Assembly (NCBI GenBank): GCA_036426205.1
Contig: CM071587.1
Location: 1,536,004 to 1,600,003 of the forward strand
Source: Ascaphus truei
Taxonomy: Eukaryota > Chordata > Amphibia > Anura > Ascaphidae
DNA: 64,000 nt
Direction of reading: 5' to 3'
The notes beneath the pieces are model-generated. The model made no database searches. It saw only the letters and a program-made list of their open reading frames with translations, and had not been told where the DNA came from. A program made the translations under genes and the position numbers. Every line of letters starts with the position of its first letter. Position 1 is the stretch's first letter. This document shows positions 21,291 through 32,464 of this stretch, piece after piece.

Positions 21291-21767
21291 GCCCGCCCCT
21301 GGCTACTCTTATAGTTACAATTATGACCCAACAGCACCACCAGTGGCAATTATATTGTTAGAATATATATTTTTTGCATATCTAGCACTGGTTTTTTTGT
21401 TGGTCTTGGATACTAGTTGTCTGTGAGCAGTATCTTTCTCGTATTGTTTTATATATGAAAGCGTTAAGTTGATAGCACGCAAACATTAGATCTGGTCACA
21501 AGGGCATTTCTCAAACTTGTCTTGTTATATTTTCAGAGAATACGTGTGAGCATGTCCCATGTTTGAGTGCTACACGTATCAACGTAATGCTTTTTCTTAT
21601 CTAAATTGGGATGGTGAAGGACTCCTATCTTGGTGGACTGCACCGCATGGTCAAACAAGACTCCATGTCATGTATATTACACACGTGAGCCCCACATGTA
21701 CTTTTATTTATATATATATATATTTTTATATATATATATATACATATACATACACACATTGCCATAC
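21291..21767. other. unassigned DNA with (TA)n at 21711-21745
   Basis: Only the AT microsatellite is recognisable. Confidence 0.4.
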
Positions 21768-22045
21768 TCCTTTCCCTCAATATCCGACTGGCAGCCTCTC
21801 TCAGATGCATTTACCATGACCTTTTGCAGGCGCACTTACCAGAACACCCTCCTACTGTCTCTGTACGTTCTCCAACTTACCACTTAGATTGTAAGCTCTT
21901 CGGGGCAGGGACTCTTTTTTCCTAATGTTACTTTTATGTCGGAAGCTTTATTCCCACTATGTCTCCTATTATTATGTCACATGTGTTACTGCGCTAAAAT
22001 GCTACGTACAAGGCGGGTTTTATTCAAATAAATATAAACATACAT
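21768..22045 (+). mobile_element. L2-type LINE 3' end
   Basis: Contains CAATATCCGACTGGCAGCC (end of the coding part, compare 41670) and then GGCGCACTTACCAGAACACC, ACTTAGATTGTAAGCTCTTC and AAATAAATATAAACATAC. It is collinear with the better copy at 41440-42007. Confidence 0.75.
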
Positions 22046-24651
22046 ATAGAGTGTGTACTGGTTTCAATCCCTAGCAATACGATCTTGTCTACTTCCATCT
22101 TTCATTGCGCTATTGAAACTAACATACAGCAGTCAATATAATTCATGCATTATATAAAAGAGCGGAGAAGGCTCACGGTGTACACATCTGACCACTATTA
22201 TATTCTTCACTTGGGTAAAACTGTCCAGTTTGCAGAGTTCACTTGGTGGCTGTTTGATCATAGTTGGTCTTACTTGGAAACGCTACAGTACATTGTTCAT
22301 TTTGATGCAGGGTGTGTGTTGCTTCAGAGAGCAGTGTGTTTGCTCGGGCTTGAGACCTGAGTTAGGAGTATTGATCCCATGCAAGTGAAAACGAACATAC
22401 TTGTGCTTTATGGGACTGCCATAGAATTTATGGAAATCCTTTTCCTTGTAAGATTTCTTCCGAAAGAAACCAGTCAGCTTTTTCCCAGCTCAACTTTACT
22501 TTCATGGCTTTTCAATTGTTCTCCTTGAAAGTACGCAATAAATCAATGGGGCACATTTTGCAGTGGAAGGAATATTTCTGATGTTTAGTGCTGGCTCATG
22601 GAATATTTTGCTTTTTATGGGCATGTGTTCAGTGACTTCATAAGAAAATCATCATTTTTACATTAAATTTTCATGCACACTATAGGAAACCGAAGACCTA
22701 GTGACACCACCCAAGCTCAAGAATATATGCAACAGAGATTCCGACAACAGCATGATCACAGGGCAAGAATACAAGCCTCTGAAAAACCTTTCTTCTCATA
22801 GGGGTGAATGAGGAGTACTGTATCCGCCTCCCTGACTGGTATGCTATTATGAGTTATCTATGATTTGCGTCTCTTTGCTTCAGCATCTCAAGTTGATTTC
22901 GGTTCTCTTTATCCCCGGCTTCCAAACTGCAGAAACACTAATGCAAAAAAAACAAAACAAAAAGCAGCACAGGATTTCTGAAAGGAGTTGAATTCCATTG
23001 AAAGCCATGGGATGTTAGTCTTTGATAAAGCGTTTGTCCTTTTTTTTTGAAGCCAGGTGCCGGGGCCCTCTTTGTGAATTTCACCCTACTCGTCTAAGAG
23101 AACAATTTTAAGAATGGTAGCGTGGAGCAATATGGAGATTAAAGGGAGAACTGGCACAGATACTCATGTTAACATTGAATATTTTATTTCAATGTAAGTG
23201 CCTGCGTCTGTCTCAAACCACGAGATCTGTGCTGGGTGTAAACCACCCAACTCTGTCTGAGAATCCATTGGATTTATAAAAGGTTATCATTTTCCTGTAG
23301 TCGATGGGGAAGCTGAGGAGTGAGATATTTCTTTATTGACAGTTACAGTATGGGTGATACGTAGACAATGTGTCAGAATAAGGAGCTCGATATTATGCAC
23401 AGGTTATCATCATGGGTTTTTAGGTGTACCTTACCCGGAGGGGCTGATCTGACAACAGTGCCAACCGGAAAGTTAGTGCTGCTTTGCTCAGCATTCTGCT
23501 AACCCTCCGGGTAATTTGCTTCCCGATTAATTAAAGTTAATGATTGCAGGGGATTCACCGGAATGCTTAGGGTTCCATTGGTTAATTAGAAAATGGAACA
23601 TTGAAGGGAGACAATGCATTGAAGGAGACTTGCACTCAGAGGCGAAATATCTCAGGTAATAAAATGCTACATCAGTTAGATTCTGTTCAAACACAAGACA
23701 CTGAGGTGGACTGATATGTGTAAGATTACAGCTTGAAGTAAGGCAGCAGGCACTCCAAAAATCCTTATTGAAGTTACACAGTTATACACTATGCCTACAT
23801 AGAGGGCTTTTCCTCAAGGGCAGGGCAGCCCTTGTAGGGCTATTGCTTTCGTATCTTCCAGATGGTGTAATAAATGAAGTATTCATTTTGTATTCTACAG
23901 GTTCCCGAGTTGTTCTTGTTCTGTTTAATAGAATTAAGTAACTTGTAGTACAAAACGATTGACCTTGTCTGTTGTGTTGAACCTTGGTTATAGGCAGGGC
24001 TGCCATCTTCTGCTGAAGGCTAACCCAGAGATAACATGTTTAAATTTAGCGCTTACTTTCGGTGGCGGCGGCAGCAGCGTCTCCCAGAATCCTTCCGACA
24101 TCACGCTGCGTCAAGTTGCCATGACAAAGCTGCTTTTCTCTAAGACACAAGCAGCTTTGCGAGTATTTTTCGTTCATTCTGGTACCCCGCTCTTAAGTCA
24201 TCGTAAACGTTATATTCACATGTTAAAAAAAAAATAGTCTGAGAGAAAATTAGACTTTTGACCTGTGCTAGCTGAATCTCATGTAAACTGTGTCTCCTAA
24301 ATTATCCCATGCACTCCTCTCATTTACATTGGCACAGAGCTGGACCGCTGCCCTGTGCCAACCTTTTGTACCCATTGTGGCTTCTACAAGTGCCTTAAGA
24401 TTTAAATACATTTGCATCGCTTTTTCTTTTCTTCTGTGCCTCCCCTCTGAGACTTCCCATCTCATTTCCAGGGGAGCCCGGGGGAGAACACAAGGAGGAT
24501 AATTGGTGGCAGCGTATCTGCCTTGCCAATGACACTGACACATTTTAAGACATTTTCCTAGGCTGGGATTCTCAGGAGTTCCCCCCATCGCAGAAGACCC
24601 CTATGCAGGACTGGTGCTTATCCAGTGCAAAAGGGCGTGTTGGTATAGTGG
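22046..24651. other. longest repeat-poor stretch, no gene found
   Basis: About 2.6 kb without any family recognised elsewhere in the window and no domain-bearing open frame. It could contain conserved regulatory DNA, but nothing in a single sequence proves that. Confidence 0.4.
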
Positions 24652-24655
24652 TTAA

Positions 24656-25090
24656 AGCTGCAGTTCAGTCAATATCCTGCATGTGTGTTTTTTTTAATAA
24701 ATCAGTTCTGTAGTAAGAAAAAATACTTTTAGCATTTTCTGTTTTTAAAAAAACAACTTTGAAAGACCAATTTTCTTGTATTCTATTTTAACAGCCATTT
24801 GCTAAGGCACTGCCCCTTCATGTCCTGTCACAAGCCCTGGCACACCCCTTTGTCAGCCCTGCCCTCCCTCTAGCACATGTCAGTGCAGGAGTGCTCATGA
24901 ATATTCATGAGCTTCCACTGACGGACTGAAGCAGAATATAAACAGATCCCTTCACTAATTATGTCACCAAATTTCGCCGATCAATACATGGAGAACGAAT
25001 TGACCTGCAGCTATACAGTTCTTTAGGTAATTAGAGATTGCACACATGAAACTATTGAAGTAAAAAAAAAAAAAAGACTGAACTGCAGCT
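24656..25090 (+). mobile_element. TTAA-flanked MITE (piggyBac-type target)
   Basis: Inverted ends AGCTGCAGTTCAGTC and GACTGAACTGCAGCT lie directly inside TTAA at 24652-24655 and 25091-25094. TTAA duplication is the hallmark of piggyBac-type insertion; the tips do not start with CCC as classical piggyBac does, so superfamily is tentative. Related copies: 44680-45053 (reverse) and 57040-57490. No ORF. Confidence 0.75.
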
Positions 25091-25094
25091 TTAA

Positions 25095-25427
25095 GGTGTA
25101 CACAGGGCTCCAATCCTGCTGTGTGAATATTTAGGTCACTTTATTTCAAATGGGATTGACTAATGATAACATAACTTTACTTCACTTTCTCCAGGCTCCC
25201 GTGAAGATCAGAATTTATTACACTGTTGAGTTCGCCAAATGAATATCTCTAATGTTTAGCTGCAGAGAGGTATAGCATTACAATAATCAAAATAATCATA
25301 TAGCTGATTCCAAGTACTGTACTGAAAAAAATACTTTCTCTCCTAAAATTAACATAGTAACTGATGTGATTCTGAGAAGGGGAGGGGGGAGGGGGGCGCT
25401 TACATTTTAATTAAATGTCTATTAACC
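25095..25427. other. unassigned DNA with a G-rich tract
   Basis: GGGGAGGGGGGAGGGGGG at about 25379-25397 could form a G-quadruplex. Nothing else. Confidence 0.4.
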
Positions 25428-25629
25428 CAGGGGTTCTCAACTCCAGTCCTCAAGACCCCTCACCAACAGGGCAGGTTTTCAGGATATCCCTGCTTCACCA
25501 CAGGTGGCTCAATTAAGTGGATCAGTCTTTGATTGAGCCATCTGTGCTGAAGCAGGGATATCCTGAAAACCTGACCTGTTTGGGGGGGGGGGGGGGGGAG
25601 GTAATGAGAACGGAAATTGAAAACCTCTG
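25428..25629. mobile_element. hairpin hAT MITE with G-run insertion
   Basis: CAGGGGTTCTCAACTCCAGT opens the left arm and the right arm ends near CCTCTG. A run of 16 or more G replaces part of the right arm at about 25582. Flanks TATTAACC and GGTTAACC match at six of eight positions. Confidence 0.7.
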
Positions 25630-25946
25630 GGTTAACCTGTTCACTTCTGGACAGATATGGAGTGAGCTGGACACATTTAGAGACATCTCAGGCATCATTC
25701 TGTGTCATCTTTCTTCTTCTTCGTCGTCTTCTTCATCAAAAGGATAAAAATAAGAAGTCATACAAATTGATATTTATTCCATTATTGCCCACTCCCCCCC
25801 CCCCCCCCACAATGCTTGCTAATGTCATTATGACAGAGTCAAGTGCAATCTTTATTGATTTATTGACATTGAAAGACATATTAAAAAAGACTGGGATTTG
25901 ACACACAAATCTCCCTGGATTTCACTGGTTTCCAGTAAAAACCCTC
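25630..25946. other. unassigned DNA with TTC and C tracts
   Basis: (TTC/GTC)n at 25711-25738 and a 15-base C run near 25795-25809. Confidence 0.5.
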
Positions 25947-26041
25947 AACTACACAGGAACCCGACTACACAGGAACCCGACTACACAGGAACCCGACTAC
26001 ACAGGAACCCGACTACACAGGAACCCGACTACACAGGAACC
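25947..26041. repeat. 15-bp tandem repeat, about 6 copies
   Basis: CCGACTACACAGGAA is repeated almost perfectly. Confidence 0.95.
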
Positions 26042-26810
26042 CCTGGTTGCTTTGTCCATGCTACAAATTGATTCTGTTTGGCTTCAGTCTGGCATACTCT
26101 GTACTCTGTACAGGCTGCATTAACAGGCCTTTTGTTTATTGTCTTCTTAAAAGGTTTTAATGAAGAGTCTTTTCCCTTTCCCAGGATAGAATCTGAAGTT
26201 TGCGGCTACTTTTTCTGGTTACAAATTAACATCTTGTGATCTCCATCTTGGGGTTTTCCAGTCCTGCGATCTTTCACGTGGCGCTCATAGTGAAACCCTC
26301 ATTACAAATTGCCCAGCGCCGTTTATTGGCCAGGGGTCTCACCAAATGGGGGGGAAAAGAGATTTTATATAAGTTTTTTTGGTTCTACAAGGAGGGGTTA
26401 ATCCACCCTCTTTGTAACGGGCAGGAACAGTAGACTTGATTTCCAGTCGCATTGTCACTTAGGCCAACTAAACAGAGGTAGACAGTGGGAATACTTGGCC
26501 ACCTGTAGGTTTTATCCATCACCAGCACAATTGTACAGCTGCTAATATGTAGCCAATTTTCTAGTGCTACCAGCAATCAGGCGATACACATGTATCACTC
26601 AGCAGTTGCCGTGCAAGGTTTCCACATGTTCCTGTTGATGACAATGAGCGGGCTTGGAAGAGAGAGCTGCCAGGACATTGTAGCATCACTTCAAGGTACC
26701 ATAACATTCACCCTTGCACTCCTGGAACAATGCTGATCCAGTGTGTGCGACCTCTGTGCTATAAACAGATGTAGGATTTTTCATTCTCCAGTAGGCCCTA
26801 TTCAATAAAC
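26042..26810. other. unassigned DNA
   Basis: No repeat or gene recognised. Confidence 0.4.
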
Positions 26811-26819
26811 TGAAAATTA

Positions 26820-26990
26820 GATTGAATATATATATATATAGCGCCCACAGCTGTACTTAGCACTTTACAAGAGAGACAATACAGTTAACAGGGAATTATA
26901 GTACAATAAGTGTAACAAATAAGATCAGACAATAGATAAGGAAAGCCCTGCCCCGGAGAGCTTACAATCCAGGTAAGAATACATTATCTA
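26820..26990 (-). mobile_element. L2/SINE-type 3' tail, antisense
   Basis: TATATAGCGCCCACAGCTGT ... GAGAGCTTACAATCCAGG is the reverse complement of the tail signature (AGATTGTAAGCTCTC ... GCGCTATATA). Confidence 0.6.
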
Positions 26991-27062
26991 CTAAGTAAGT
27001 GAAAGCTTATGCATTGATAACTGTGCATTACCCACTTCTCATATTGGATATGGGAGGATAAT

Positions 27063-27190
27063 ACAGTAGAACCCCGTTATAACACGGTGCTTGGGGTCCA
27101 CATAATGAGACGTGTTATAACCGGGATCGCGAAATGGCCGCCGTGCCGCTCTCCCTGCTCCATCAGGCTGCGTCCACGTGCGCAGCGCAC
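27063..27190 (+). mobile_element. MITE end, CAGTAGAACCCCG type
   Basis: TACAGTAGAACCCCGTTATA begins a conserved left terminus (compare CAGGCATACCCCGCATTAAC at 38350). A GTTATAACCGGG stretch follows. No right end was found. Confidence 0.45.
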
Positions 27191-27236
27191 ATCTCCAAGG
27201 TGTTTTAAAAAAATAAATAACATTCAATGCTTTATT

Positions 27237-27358
27237 GCTAACGGACACACACACCTCCCCCTACACAAATAATTTTAGCATACCATGCAGGAATCGAACC
27301 CATGACCCTTCATGCACTAGTACCTATTTGTTACCTGCTACACCATAGGATTGGTGTG
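27237..27358 (-). mobile_element. tRNA-derived SINE fragment
   Basis: Minus strand shows A-box-like TGGTGTAGCAGG and B-box GGTTCGATTCC about 35 bases apart, as in a tRNA head. The cloverleaf is not complete and sequence continues past the tRNA-like end, so it is a SINE head rather than a gene. Confidence 0.55.
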
Positions 27359-28069
27359 ATGTCATTGACTCTATTATCAAACTTAACTTCTAGTGCACAG
27401 TACTGAAAGGCCCGTCTCTACTCTGGAGCTGTGCCAAGTGACAACATGTTTTGGATTAAGTTGAGGTGCAATATACCAGAGAAATACATATTTGAGAACG
27501 TATGCTCACTGGCAGACACATTCAGAACACTTTCACCCTCCTTCTAATTTACAGTTACACAAACAATCTGACCAGTAATGCTGGTGGGTATTTATGGTAG
27601 GGGAATCAGGTATGTGACCCACAGAAATGCATATTTTTGGGGGGTTGGGGGGGTGTCAGAGAGGTTTCGGCACTCTTCTTATTACTGCAATGATAATATA
27701 GTGGTTTCATCTATTATTTTGTAAAGTGTAGGCACTCTTAACCAGGGCAGGGTTACTGTCTCCAGCAATGGATGGGTTTCATGTGACTGTCTTTCTGCCG
27801 CGCCTAGGAAGCTCATTATTTCCCGTGTCTGTGACCATCGATTTGCCTTTTGCACATTGACAACACAGAGCAGAGAATAATCAAGCCCCTTTGATTAGCT
27901 CCAGCCTTTTTATAGCGCACGTAATCAAGGAATGGAAATATCCCCTCTACCTGTGCGGAAGTGTGTGTAGGATTGTTTCATCCATAGTTATTTTGACCTG
28001 TGACTATGTTGAGTTGAAGTATTTCTGCTCCGCTGGCTGAGACTATACATCACATATGCACTGACCTTG
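27359..28069. other. unassigned DNA; possible conserved block at 27775-27965
   Basis: Repeat-free with TAATCAAG, TTGATTAG and CTTTTTATAG words at 27875-27930. Candidate regulatory DNA only by appearance. Confidence 0.25.
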
Positions 28070-28074
28070 CCAAC

Positions 28075-28310
28075 TCTGCAGACGCACTTACCATAGCCGC
28101 CCCCCCCCCCCTACTGTCTCTGTAAATTCTCCCTGATTACCACTTAGATTGTAAGCTCTTCGGGGCAGGGACTCCTTTTCCTAATGTTACTCTTATGTCG
28201 GAAGCGCTTGTTCCCATTATGTGTTATATTATTATGTCACGTGTGTCACTGCTGTGACACGCTATGTACCTGGGATGGCGCTTTATAACTAAAGATACAC
28301 ATGCAGTACA
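28075..28310 (+). mobile_element. L2-type LINE 3' end
   Basis: CAGACGCACTTACCATAGCC, ACTTAGATTGTAAGCTCTTC and a decayed GGCGCTTTATAACTAAAGA terminus. A C run interrupts it at 28101-28112. Confidence 0.75.
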
Positions 28311-28673
28311 TACAACATGCTAATAAAGAGGCGGCTCAGCTGAGCACTGCTCACCCGAGTTGTATTAAAATGAAAGCACTTGCCCACACAACTTCTCTGA
28401 TGTTTCATAACACTTTTTTGGGTACGTCCACACACTTTTCAGATTTAGGTCCGTAGAAGAGACTCATGATTAAGGCTTGTGGGGTCTTAAAACTCATGTG
28501 CAGATGTCACCCATGAATAACGCTTGGTGCTCTATTTAAAAGATACAGCAGCACTAACTGCACACTAATCTAGATTCACATCCAAAAAGCATACCCCAAG
28601 TGGCACAGTGTTTAATACCAAGGAACATGCAACTAATATGTTCCAAGACTGAGGGGGTTAAAAACAGTCTTTA
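28311..28673. other. unassigned DNA
   Basis: Nothing recognised. Confidence 0.4.
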
Positions 28674-28681
28674 CTATAACC

Positions 28682-28854
28682 CAGGGGTGGCCAACTCCAG
28701 CCCTCTACACTCCCCCAAAAGGTCAGGTTTTCATGATATTCCTGCTTCAGCACAGCTGGTGCAGTCTTTGACTGAGCCACCTGTGCTGAAGCAGGGATAT
28801 ACTTAAAACCTGACCTGTTGGTGGCCCTTGAGGACTGGAGTTGGCCTCCCCCTG
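28682..28854. mobile_element. hairpin hAT MITE with 8-bp duplication
   Basis: CAGGGGTGGCCAACTCCAGC to GGCCTCCCCCTG, flanked by CTATAACC (28674-28681) and CTATAACT (28855-28862), seven of eight identical. Arms nearly complement each other over the full length. Confidence 0.85.
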
Positions 28855-28862
28855 CTATAACT

Positions 28863-29218
28863 TATAAGGTGCCCTTTCCGTCTTCTGCTTAATTTTCTTT
28901 AGGAAGGAACTGTGGTGCGGGACGGGCCTTGTAAGTGGGCAGAGAACCCTGGGACAGCTCACGTTACACTGTCTTCTGCTGCTTCCAGTTGCAGAAATAA
29001 GACCATAAGCTGATTAGGACACGCATCTCTGCCTCACTGTATTATTTATACTGCGGCACACAGGAGCAGCGCTCCATAACTACATCTCAAATAATTATAT
29101 TGCATATTTAATGCATCATTAAGTGGGAAGAATATAATGCTCGTGGAAGATGTTGAAATAATTGGGATCAGCCTGGCTAGGGGTCGCCTGGCATCGAAGA
29201 GGTCAAACAGTCGAACCT

Positions 29219-29254
<36 letters not shown>

Positions 29255-29699
29255 GGGGGGGGGGGTGGGCTCTTTTTATTTCTTTTCTCCCCTCGCCAAC
29301 CGCAGCCGGAGATTGAGCGCGCCGCGCATTGTGTTATTTCTGTGTTTGTGAGGTTGTTCACTTAACCTGCCCGACGACCCGTTGATGCTGAAAGCCGGTG
29401 AGACAGAGAAAGGGAGCGGGGAGGCGCGTGGATCTGATTGAACAAGTTCTGCGGCACATTCCATTTACACTTCAGTAGCAAGGGACGGAGGGGGGAGATG
29501 CGGCGCGGCTCCCGTGTGAGCCGCCGGAAGGCAGCAGGAACCGTGGCTGCCACCAAGTTCTGGGTGGGGACCGCTGTGAGTGTTATATAGCAGAATTAGG
29601 CACCGCACAAATACATCGCAAAGAAAAACCTCATGGTGTAGTATATTAAGAAATTCAATTTATATTTAAAAGGGTGAGTATTGCACGTACATCTAGTAA
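28863..29699. other. unassigned DNA with a long G tract
   Basis: A run of about 32 G, then T, A and more G runs (29219-29268), can form G-quadruplexes. The 29285-29570 part is GC-rich with CpG (GGAGATTGAGCGCGCCGCGC) and has no recognised gene. Confidence 0.5.
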
Positions 29700-30000
29700 A
29701 AAATCACAAAGCATGACATGTTTGGGACATGTTACCCATCTGTAGACAGCTGTTCGTCAGTGGCAGAGGTTCACATGGATCAGCTCGCCGTTGGAGATCA
29801 CTCAGCAGTGGCAGGGACTCTCCTGGATCAACTCGCTGATGGAGATCACTCCCAGAGTCTGGCGATATCACCGTGGTCTCCGTTGAGCTCCTTCACTTCC
29901 TGACACGTGCACAATGGCGTCTGACGTCATCAGATGGCGTCCGGTAGTGTCTTAGTGTCTTTAGTTCGTCGCGCTGAATGGCGCTAACCGGCGAGAAAGT
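29700..30000 (-). mobile_element. PLE remnant with decayed hammerhead and 48-bp duplication
   Basis: Minus strand near 29745-29714 shows GGGTAACATGTCCC, then AAACATGTC: stem II closes with GGG/CCC and the palindrome ACATGT plus C is kept, but CTGATGA is lost and the G of GAAA is missing. A 48-bp unit starting CAGTGGCAG is duplicated at 29758-29853. Confidence 0.45.
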
Positions 30001-30240
30001 CACAGAAGGACAGCAGGTCCCAGGCAGGCAGTGTGATAAAAAAGTACCACAATGGGTATATAAAGCATAAGTAGGGAATGTTTCTCCGTTTGAACAGCTG
30101 CATCAAACCTCATCCTACAAGGTTGTATTCACAGTTATTTTGAATCACATCACTATTATTTTATCCATTTATGAGCGCAGTTTTCATTTTATTTCACCGC
30201 ACAAATACATGCATCTATTTACACAATGGTAGTTACATAG
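30001..30240. other. unassigned DNA
   Basis: Nothing recognised. Confidence 0.4.
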
Positions 30241-30242
30241 TA

Positions 30243-30582
30243 TGGGTGTCCGGCATTGAACTGGACTGTCCTGTATTTTTATCTAGTACAAAATAAGAGG
30301 TAATACTGGACATGTATGTGGATACCGGTATTACCTCTTTGGACTTAGTGACCTGACCGGCTTGGGCAGCCGCGGGATTTCCCCGAGCAGGGCTGTTGCT
30401 AGGGGGTTGTGCAGCTTCCACCATCCTGATTGGCTGCTGCTGGGTAATGCAGCCAGTTAGGGGGAGGGTGGGGCCAAGGAGAGGAGGAAACAGCATGGAG
30501 CTGAGAGGTGTGTGTCTCCAGCGCGTTGCACCTTTCACCATTTTGTCCAGTATTTTTTGGTGAAGCCACCTGGCAACCCTAA
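30243..30582. mobile_element. TIR element, TGCCAG family, copy 1
   Basis: Right end read inward is TAGGGTTGCCAGGTGGCTTC; left end TGGGTGTCCGGC. Interior shares CATCCTGATTGGCTGCTGCT and GAGAGGAGGAAACAGCATGG with copy 2 at 36411-36815. Flanking ATAGTA words suggest a target duplication of 6-8 bp. Confidence 0.65.
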
Positions 30583-30589
30583 TAGTACA

Positions 30590-30835
30590 TATTGCAGACG
30601 CACTTACCAGAACGCCCTCCTACTGTCTCTGTACGTTCTTCCTACCAACAAATTAGATTGTAAGCTCTTCGGAGCAGGGGCTCCTTTTCCTAAATGTTAC
30701 TTTTATGTCTGAACCACTTCTCCCCTTTGTGTGTTATTTATATTATGTATTATTTATATGATTGTCACGTATATTACTCCTGTGACGCGCTATGTGCATT
30801 AATGGCGCTATATAAATAAAGACATACTTACATAT
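30590..30835 (+). mobile_element. L2-type LINE 3' end
   Basis: GCAGACGCACTTACCAGAAC through TTAGATTGTAAGCTCTTCGG to GGCGCTATATAAATAAAGAC. Very similar to 41780-42007. Confidence 0.8.
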
Positions 30836-31095
30836 GTTTGGAAAAAGACACATATGTCCACCGTGTTCAACATACGTTAAATTAAGTGCCCTGATGTACT
30901 CATAAATGTATTTATATTGCACCAGAGGAATCCAAAAAAAATACCCCAGTGGAACAGCCAATGATGTCTCATAAGGGGGAAAAATAAACTCCTCCTTGAC
31001 TCCAGTAATGACAAGTCAGATTAATCTCGGGATCAGCATCCTTCCCATGTTTAACTTGTATACGGGTACAGTATATATCCCTGTATAGGAAGGGA
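30836..31095 (-). mobile_element. CR1-type LINE 3' UTR
   Basis: Plus-strand GAAAAAGACACATATGTCCA, GATGTCTCATAAGGGGGAAA, CAGCATCCTTCCCATGTTTA match 8100-8280 and 52980-53110 in order. No coding part. Confidence 0.75.
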
Positions 31096-31480
31096 AAGGA
31101 GCAAGGTTGACATGCCAGTGCCATTGGGTTCACAGATGGTATCCAAATATCTTCATTCATATATAACATATGCCAATTATAAACATTGCCATTATCTTTC
31201 CGGTTCAGCATAGAGAAGTCGAATGTATAAAAAGTCGATAATACTCCCAAATCGGAGGTGGATCTCAATAATTGCACCAAGGGACCATACTCGCAAAACG
31301 CGTAAGGGGTTCTCCCTACTTGTTTTTATCATGTTGCGAGTAGCCCAATAAAGTACTTTATAATCTTTTTTGAGCGATCCAGCCTCCATCTTTGAATCAT
31401 AGCATTGCGCCGCTTTTTCTCCCCCTCCCCCCTTTATCGGATCCCACTTCCTACATCTCTGTATACTTCTCTTTTCTAAA
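31096..31480 (+). mobile_element. possible PLE remnant
   Basis: CTCGCAAAACGCGTAAGGGG (31291-31310) keeps the ACGCGT and the AAAA strand seen at 40868, and CCCAATAAAGTACTTTATAA follows. The CTGATGA strand is absent. TACTCGC and GCGAGTA form an inverted pair around it. Confidence 0.35.
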
Positions 31481-31841
31481 AAGATGTCTTAAATGGTTAC
31501 CATCCCAGCCCTGCATGTGTCATTGAGATTTTTACATCGAATATCGAATGCCCCTTTATACACAGCGTAACCATTATACGATTAATCTCCAGCGTCTCCG
31601 ATGCTGAGCAGAGACCGCGGTACTCGTAGCTCGGAATATTCTCTGGTGACAGCCAGCAGAGAACAAACAACTTAAACTGCAATAAACTCGGACGCATTGA
31701 AAGATAAACAGTGTACGGTAATGGGCCGTTGGACACGTAAAGAATTGTATTCGCTCCCCTATCGTCCACTCGAAACTCTTCCAGTGTTCAACATTATTTA
31801 TCACATGAAATTACTTTAATTCTTTGAAAAATTTGACGTGC

Positions 31842-31873
<32 letters not shown>

Positions 31874-32464
31874 TCTATTTTACCCATTGTTTCTGAGTAT
31901 ATTTGCTATGACTTTTCTTACATTGGTAAACTGGCAGAATATTTGAACTTAACCCCGAGACCCCATTGACAGGGAAGAGTGCATAGTGGGGGTGTGTGAA
32001 TGACATCTTGGCTGTATGGTTGTCTGTAAGCGCAGTCGTTAGCAGAAAAGAAAGAGCTGTTCCCCTTGATTCCCTGATCTTTTCATTGGTATAATGAGTA
32101 CATGGGGGCCCCGCTCGAGCGCGGCCCCTCCTGTCTGCCCTCTCTGCTAATGATTGCTTTGTCTTCATGATGAATTCTCCAACAGATAACATACGGGAGA
32201 ATGAACCATAGGATTTTGCCCGCGAGCCTTTTGCTCTTGAATAGGTGATGTCACCAGAAAGTCCAACTGCGCAGGAAGCCGAGCACAGGATGAACGTAAA
32301 CACAAACCCGACACATAAAAGCTGTCCCGAGAGCAAACGTTGCGTAGAAATGGTACCTTTATCTCCTACTGGACGGCAGCGTCCAGGACAAATTAACTTC
32401 CCCTGCTAGTAGTCGGTAAATATTAGATAAAGGAATCAGTTGTACTCGGCACTGCTTTTATTTT
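31481..32464. other. unassigned DNA; (GT)(TA) tract; possible conserved block 32040-32230
   Basis: A (GT)n(TA)n microsatellite is at 31841-31873. A 153-codon minus-strand open frame (31875-32336) starts with a hydrophobic stretch, but lacks homology or splice context. TGCTAATGATTGCTTTGTCT near 32146 looks regulatory-like. Confidence 0.3.

Noticed and set aside
24640..24660. tRNA A-box-like TGGTATAGTGGTTA
   Set aside because: The following sequence is the TTAA-flanked MITE; no B box.
27289..27358. Possible tRNA gene, minus strand
   Set aside because: B box is good but stems do not close; called a SINE fragment.
31875..32336. 153-codon minus-strand frame with a signal-peptide-like start
   Set aside because: No homology recognised, no splice or promoter context, rich in compositionally ordinary residues; likely chance.
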